64,000 nt of DNA from Halobacillus amylolyticus (GTDB taxonomy: Bacteria > Bacillota > Bacilli > Bacillales > Halobacillaceae): contig NZ_CP095075.1 in assembly GCF_022921115.1 (NCBI RefSeq), positions 3,360,001 to 3,424,000 of the forward strand. The letters are read 5' to 3'. Below the pieces are notes generated by a model. The model was not told where the DNA came from, did not search any database, and was given only the letters and a program-made list of their open reading frames with translations. Shown in pieces: positions 61,112 through 64,000 of this stretch. The translations under genes were made by a program, and so were the position numbers. How positions within the stretch are numbered: position 1 is the first letter of the stretch; each line of letters begins with the position of its first letter.

Positions 61112-62079
61112 CTATTCTCTCCATGTAAATGAGCTTGCGGTCTGCATAACAATATTTGGGTGCCTTCGTAGATCTTCAACCAATTTAAACAATGCCTCGT
61201 CCTTTTTTTTCGCTTCAATCATACAATCGATTTGTTCTGTTGTTCCGTTCGTCCTTTTCACAAAATCTAAGAACAGATCCATATCGATAAAATCAGCATG
61301 ACTCTTGAATTCATATTCATTTTTGGGGCTTGAAATATGCATTTTTACCGGCAAGGGAGAGTAAGACCATGTGTTGAGAACACGCTCCCAATGGTTTTTC
61401 CAACTATCCTCATCATGGTTCGCCAAATGATGATGGAGATCAAAAACCTGCGGAATATTTAATTTTTCACATACATATAAGCAGTCCTCCAAGGTGTAGG
61501 AGGTATCATCATTTTCAATCATCACCAATTTCTGAATTCCCTTGGGTACCAAAGACCAATTGTCGATAAAGCGTTCTAGTGATTTCTCTTTATTTTGGTA
61601 GCGGCCTCCTAAATGAAGCACACAACGATGAGTTGGGGGATACCCATCTTATTAAGCAAAAGGTAGTGATATTTTAATGCTTTAAGAGATGTTTTAAAAA
61701 TCTTTTTATCGGGAGAATTAAGAACGACAAAATGGTCTGGATGAAAATCCAACCGCATCCCTGCTACTTTGGAAAAGGATCCTAGTTCAATAAGGTCCTC
61801 CTTGATTTCTGATAAGTAATCCCACTCTTCTAAATCTTCGTGAGTGGCAAGTGGAATTAGTCGAGAGCTCAATCTAAAAAAATAAATCTCATTTGCTTTA
61901 TTATGCTTTAATAACCGTAAACAGTTGTGAATATTCGATTTAGCAATTCTTTCAAGCTTTCTCACAGCTGCTTCTTTATCACGAATTTGTTTAAATCTCT
62001 TGTAAGTCATGGTTTGAGAAGGAGAGGCATTTTGGAGGTTTGTACTCATGGCTACATACCCAAGCCGAAACAATGTCAT
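61112..62079 (-). pseudogene. uvsE: UV damage endonuclease UvsE, single-base frameshift
   Basis: Repair enzyme that nicks 5' of UV photoproducts. The first frame starts ATG 62079 behind AGGTGATTC: LFRLGYVAMSTNLQNASPSQ, RLDFHPDHFVVLNSPDKKIF. The frame is lost at a C5 run (G5 at 61635-61639 on the + strand). Adding one C gives the continuous family sequence GIPPTHRCVLHLGGRYQNKE and on through MIENDDTSYTLEDCLYVCEK, QVFDLHHHLANH and VKMHISSPKNEYEFKSHADF (metal-binding His, Glu and Asp). The joined length of about 322 residues is normal. A homopolymer sequencing error is as likely as real inactivation. Confidence 0.88.
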
Positions 62080-62281
62080 TTAGAATCACCTGGTCCATTT
62101 TTTCCTTAGTATAAACAGAGTGGGTTTTAGTTATGTAACCTCTAATAATAGATACTTGATCAAGAAAATTAAGGCTCTTGCTATCAAAGAACCAATAGAT
62201 AATCGCAGCAAATCAATGCGTAAATGAACTCCCAAATAAAACTGAGAGGTCATCTATTAAAATGGATTATCAAATACCCAA

Positions 62282-63253
62282 TCATTCCGGCAGCATAACC
62301 TTACTAAATTCTTCTATAAATGATTCGTAATGAAGTTTGATGGCAATACGCGTTTTTCCTGTTTTACTTGTTGGTCGAATGTCAATATAGGACATCCCCT
62401 TTGCTTCTATACCTTCAATCACATTTGCATCATAGTATATGTAATCAACGATGGTAGGATTTTTAATAAGTATGATGGTAAGAAGATCGTGAATAGGCGC
62501 ACCTGGAATACCTGGTACAGTTTTTTTATAAAATTCGTAGTAGTACTCAAAGACAGGCGCCATCATGGAGGCATAGATATTCTTCCTGTTTTTGGAAATG
62601 GTGTCCACGATATCCGGAGTGATAACGGCAAATTGAGTGACATTTAACGGAGTTATCGTCAGGTTATGTGCAAACTTAAGAACAAAATTAGATGAAGTCG
62701 GATCTCCAAAGAAATTTGCTTCCGCCAATGCTGTTACGTTACCTGGAAAAAAGAATGCCCCACCCATTACATAAAAGGAATGAACCATTTTTATTTGATC
62801 TGGAAATAGGGCAAATGCAGTTGCTAAAGTAGTCGAACGGCCTGTGTCTACAATGATGATCTCATTTCTATATCTTTCTATGATGAGACGAATGGTGTCA
62901 AAAGGATAAATCTGATATTGCATATTACTAGGAGGTTGTATCGGACCGATTCCTTCCTCACCGTGAATTTCCGGGTAAAACGTCACACCCTCCCGTTGAA
63001 TTGGCTGGGAAGCACCAGGAATAATAGGAATATCGTTTCTACCCGCTAATTGCACCAAATAAGCAGCATTGGCTGTAGCCTGGTCTTTAGTCACATTACC
63101 ATAACTGGTGACGATACCAACCAGTTCGATTTCAGGATCCAGCATGGTGTACATAATTGCCAAAGAATCATCAATTCCAGGATCACAAAATAAAAGAATT
63201 TTTTTCTTAATAGGAAGCCCCCCTTTTCTATTCTGTATATTCCAAGACTCCAT
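62282..63253 (-). CDS. Inosine-uridine-preferring nucleoside hydrolase family protein
   Basis: About 309-323 residues. Hydrolyses the N-glycosidic bond of nucleosides to ribose and base. The calcium-site motif is LLFCDPGIDDSLAIMY, with VTSYGNVTKDQATANAAYL, the active-site region VMGGAFFFPGNVTALAEANF, and APIHDLLTIILIKNP with the conserved His and Asp. The start is unclear. ATG 63253 has no ribosome site, whereas AAAAGGGGGG lies six bases before an in-frame ATT at 63211, which would give MKKKILLF. It is a single gene, and its ribose product could relate to the module at 21883-27086 only by inference. Confidence 0.9.
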   Translation of the reverse strand: MESWNIQNRKGGLPIKKKILLFCDPGIDDSLAIMYTMLDPEIELVGIVTSYGNVTKDQATANAAYLVQLAGRNDIPIIPGASQPIQREGVTFYPEIHGEEGIGPIQPPSNMQYQIYPFDTIRLIIERYRNEIIIVDTGRSTTLATAFALFPDQIKMVHSFYVMGGAFFFPGNVTALAEANFFGDPTSSNFVLKFAHNLTITPLNVTQFAVITPDIVDTISKNRKNIYASMMAPVFEYYYEFYKKTVPGIPGAPIHDLLTIILIKNPTIVDYIYYDANVIEGIEAKGMSYIDIRPTSKTGKTRIAIKLHYESFIEEFSKVMLPE

Positions 63254-63460
63254 GAATCATGCCTGAAACAGGGGGGCAGTGATGAGCAGGGGCGGTTCGA
63301 GATCAATGAAAAAGTCTTAGCCCCCATTAAATTAAGAGAGTATGACTTAAAGGTTACACTCTCTTTTTCTTCAAAATTTAATAGCCCACTATATAATTAG
63401 AATTCTTCAAGGGGAATGTGAAAATTTCTCAACCTTAAATTGCGGATTTTTAAACAAAAG

Positions 63461-63561
63461 GAACGTACGTTCTGATATAATGGCTTTAGAGAAGGAAGGC
63501 ATATTTTTCATTTTGTGATCTCCCCTGAAAAATCAAAATTACTACAGATCCTTCCTTCTCT
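63461..63561 (+). promoter_or_regulatory. LexA/DinR box, promoter and 12-bp stem
   Basis: GAACGTACGTTC (63461-63472) fits the Bacillus SOS box GAAC-N4-GTTC perfectly and lies four bases before -10 TATAAT (63476-63481). The expected start, about 63488, is the first base of a perfect 12-bp stem AGAGAAGGAAGG (63488-63499) with CCTTCCTTCTCT (63550-63561) around a 50-base loop. No T-run follows and no clear ORF is attached. Confidence 0.6.
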
Positions 63562-63818
63562 CCTTCTACTTAATGTGTTGACTTGATTACACACTGTATA
63601 GATAAAATGAAATTCTGTAATGGGGGTATTTACATAGGTTTATATAGGTACTTGACTATCTTCAAAAAAATCACTAATTAAACGTCATGAGCAGAATTGT
63701 TATATAGGGAGTTATTACTTTACTATAAATGGGGGATGGATTAACCTAATACAGAAGTAAATATCATGATGATACTAAGGTTTTTTTGGAACAAAATTCA
63801 TAAGGTGGAGGGCGAAAT

Positions 63819-63974
63819 ATGAAAAATATAACTATATTAGAACAGTTAATGTTCACATACTGCCTGCCACTCAAACAATTAGGTGGCAGGCACTTAAGTT
63901 TTTTCAGAATTGTTCACAGGGTCTTCCTTCACTCCAGAAAAGTTCATGATCAGTTAGGTTCATTACAATACTGA
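63819..63974 (+). CDS. Small ORF with an internal terminator-like hairpin
   Basis: ATG 63819 follows GGTGGAGGG, an excellent ribosome site, and starts MKNITILEQLMFTYCLPL; the frame runs 51 codons. Inside it, TGCCTGCCAC (63861-63870) pairs with GTGGCAGGCA (63883-63892) and a T6 run follows, so transcription may stop within the frame. It could be a leader peptide with attenuator for a gene beyond the window, or a chance frame over a REP-like palindrome. Confidence 0.3.
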   Translation: MKNITILEQLMFTYCLPLKQLGGRHLSFFRIVHRVFLHSRKVHDQLGSLQY

Positions 63975-64000
63975 AAACGGTATCTATATTTTGACGTCCT

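Larger units (their letters stand above)
63254..64000. other. Right-end non-coding region
   Basis: A terminator-like hairpin (AAGAGAGT/ACTCTCTT, 63334-63341 and 63358-63365, T5) is followed by a LexA-box promoter with a 12-bp stem, and at the end a small frame 63819-63974 containing a terminator. The bases 63565-63800 hold only AT-rich promoter-like sequence. Confidence 0.5.

Noticed and set aside
60954..61301. 115-codon plus-strand frame antisense to uvsE
   Set aside because: Opposite strand encodes the conserved C-terminal half of UvsE; no ribosome site.
1..64000. CRISPR arrays, tRNA, rRNA, complete insertion sequences, prophage genes
   Set aside because: Looked for spaced identical repeats, tRNA-like cloverleaf ends and transposase or phage structural proteins. 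None was found; the 21-bp GTGAGCG array has non-identical units and no spacer pattern of CRISPR.

Overview
The window looks like chromosome from a low-GC Gram-positive bacterium of the Bacillaceae, probably a salt-tolerant genus such as Halobacillus or Virgibacillus. The reasons are strong AGGAGG ribosome sites, frequent TTG and GTG starts, sigma-A-type promoters, a CcpA cre box, a LexA/DinR box, a ROK repressor, a LytR-CpsA-Psr protein and Hol-Tox-type small toxins. I saw no rRNA, tRNA, CRISPR array, intact insertion sequence or prophage. The genus is inference.

Layout. 1-18000 is a Wzy-type surface polysaccharide locus, all on the + strand. It holds UDP-glucose dehydrogenase (cut by the window edge), an initiating sugar transferase, CapE/CapF/CapG for UDP-N-acetyl-L-fucosamine, glycosyltransferases, a polymerase, a pyruvyltransferase-family protein, nonulosonic (sialic-like) acid genes including a CMP-sugar synthetase/PseG fusion, galE and a Wzx flippase. 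18000-21800 is accessory DNA: a PD-(D/E)XK nuclease-like gene bracketed by GGGGTCTGACCCC repeats, and a frameshifted DUF218 gene. 21800-27086 is a five-gene module (PTS IIBC, ADP-ribosylglycohydrolase-like, GntR/HutC, eIF2B-like isomerase, BtpA/SgcQ-like TIM barrel) that looks like an uncharacterised ribosyl-compound catabolic system. 27087-38300 is a mosaic: a Fic protein, an amino-acid ABC operon with a possible basic leader peptide, two divergent small sigma factors, an LCP protein, a type I toxin-antitoxin locus, and decayed Nudix, amidohydrolase and transporter genes with dispersed repeats. 38300-46450 is a TAXI-TRAP uptake and acyl-CoA catabolic operon ending in its IclR regulator. 46450-50300 holds a candidate structured RNA, a conserved hypothetical gene, a broken RraA-like gene and a cell-wall amidase. 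50300-60065 is a complete galactoside operon: ROK repressor, Na+ symporter, galK, galE, galT, galM and GH42 beta-galactosidase. 60066-64000 holds a second type I toxin locus, a frameshifted uvsE, a nucleoside hydrolase and a LexA-box promoter.

How the genes work together. The first block makes and exports an acidic polysaccharide. The two operons at 38304-46445 and 51835-60065 pair an importer with intracellular enzymes and a dedicated repressor, and each has a visible palindromic candidate operator. The stretches between the operons are rich in repeats, pseudogenes and toxin loci.

Several genes carry single-base frameshifts, two of them in homopolymer runs, so sequencing error has to be excluded before calling them dead. 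All family assignments come from reading the translations. No database search was run.
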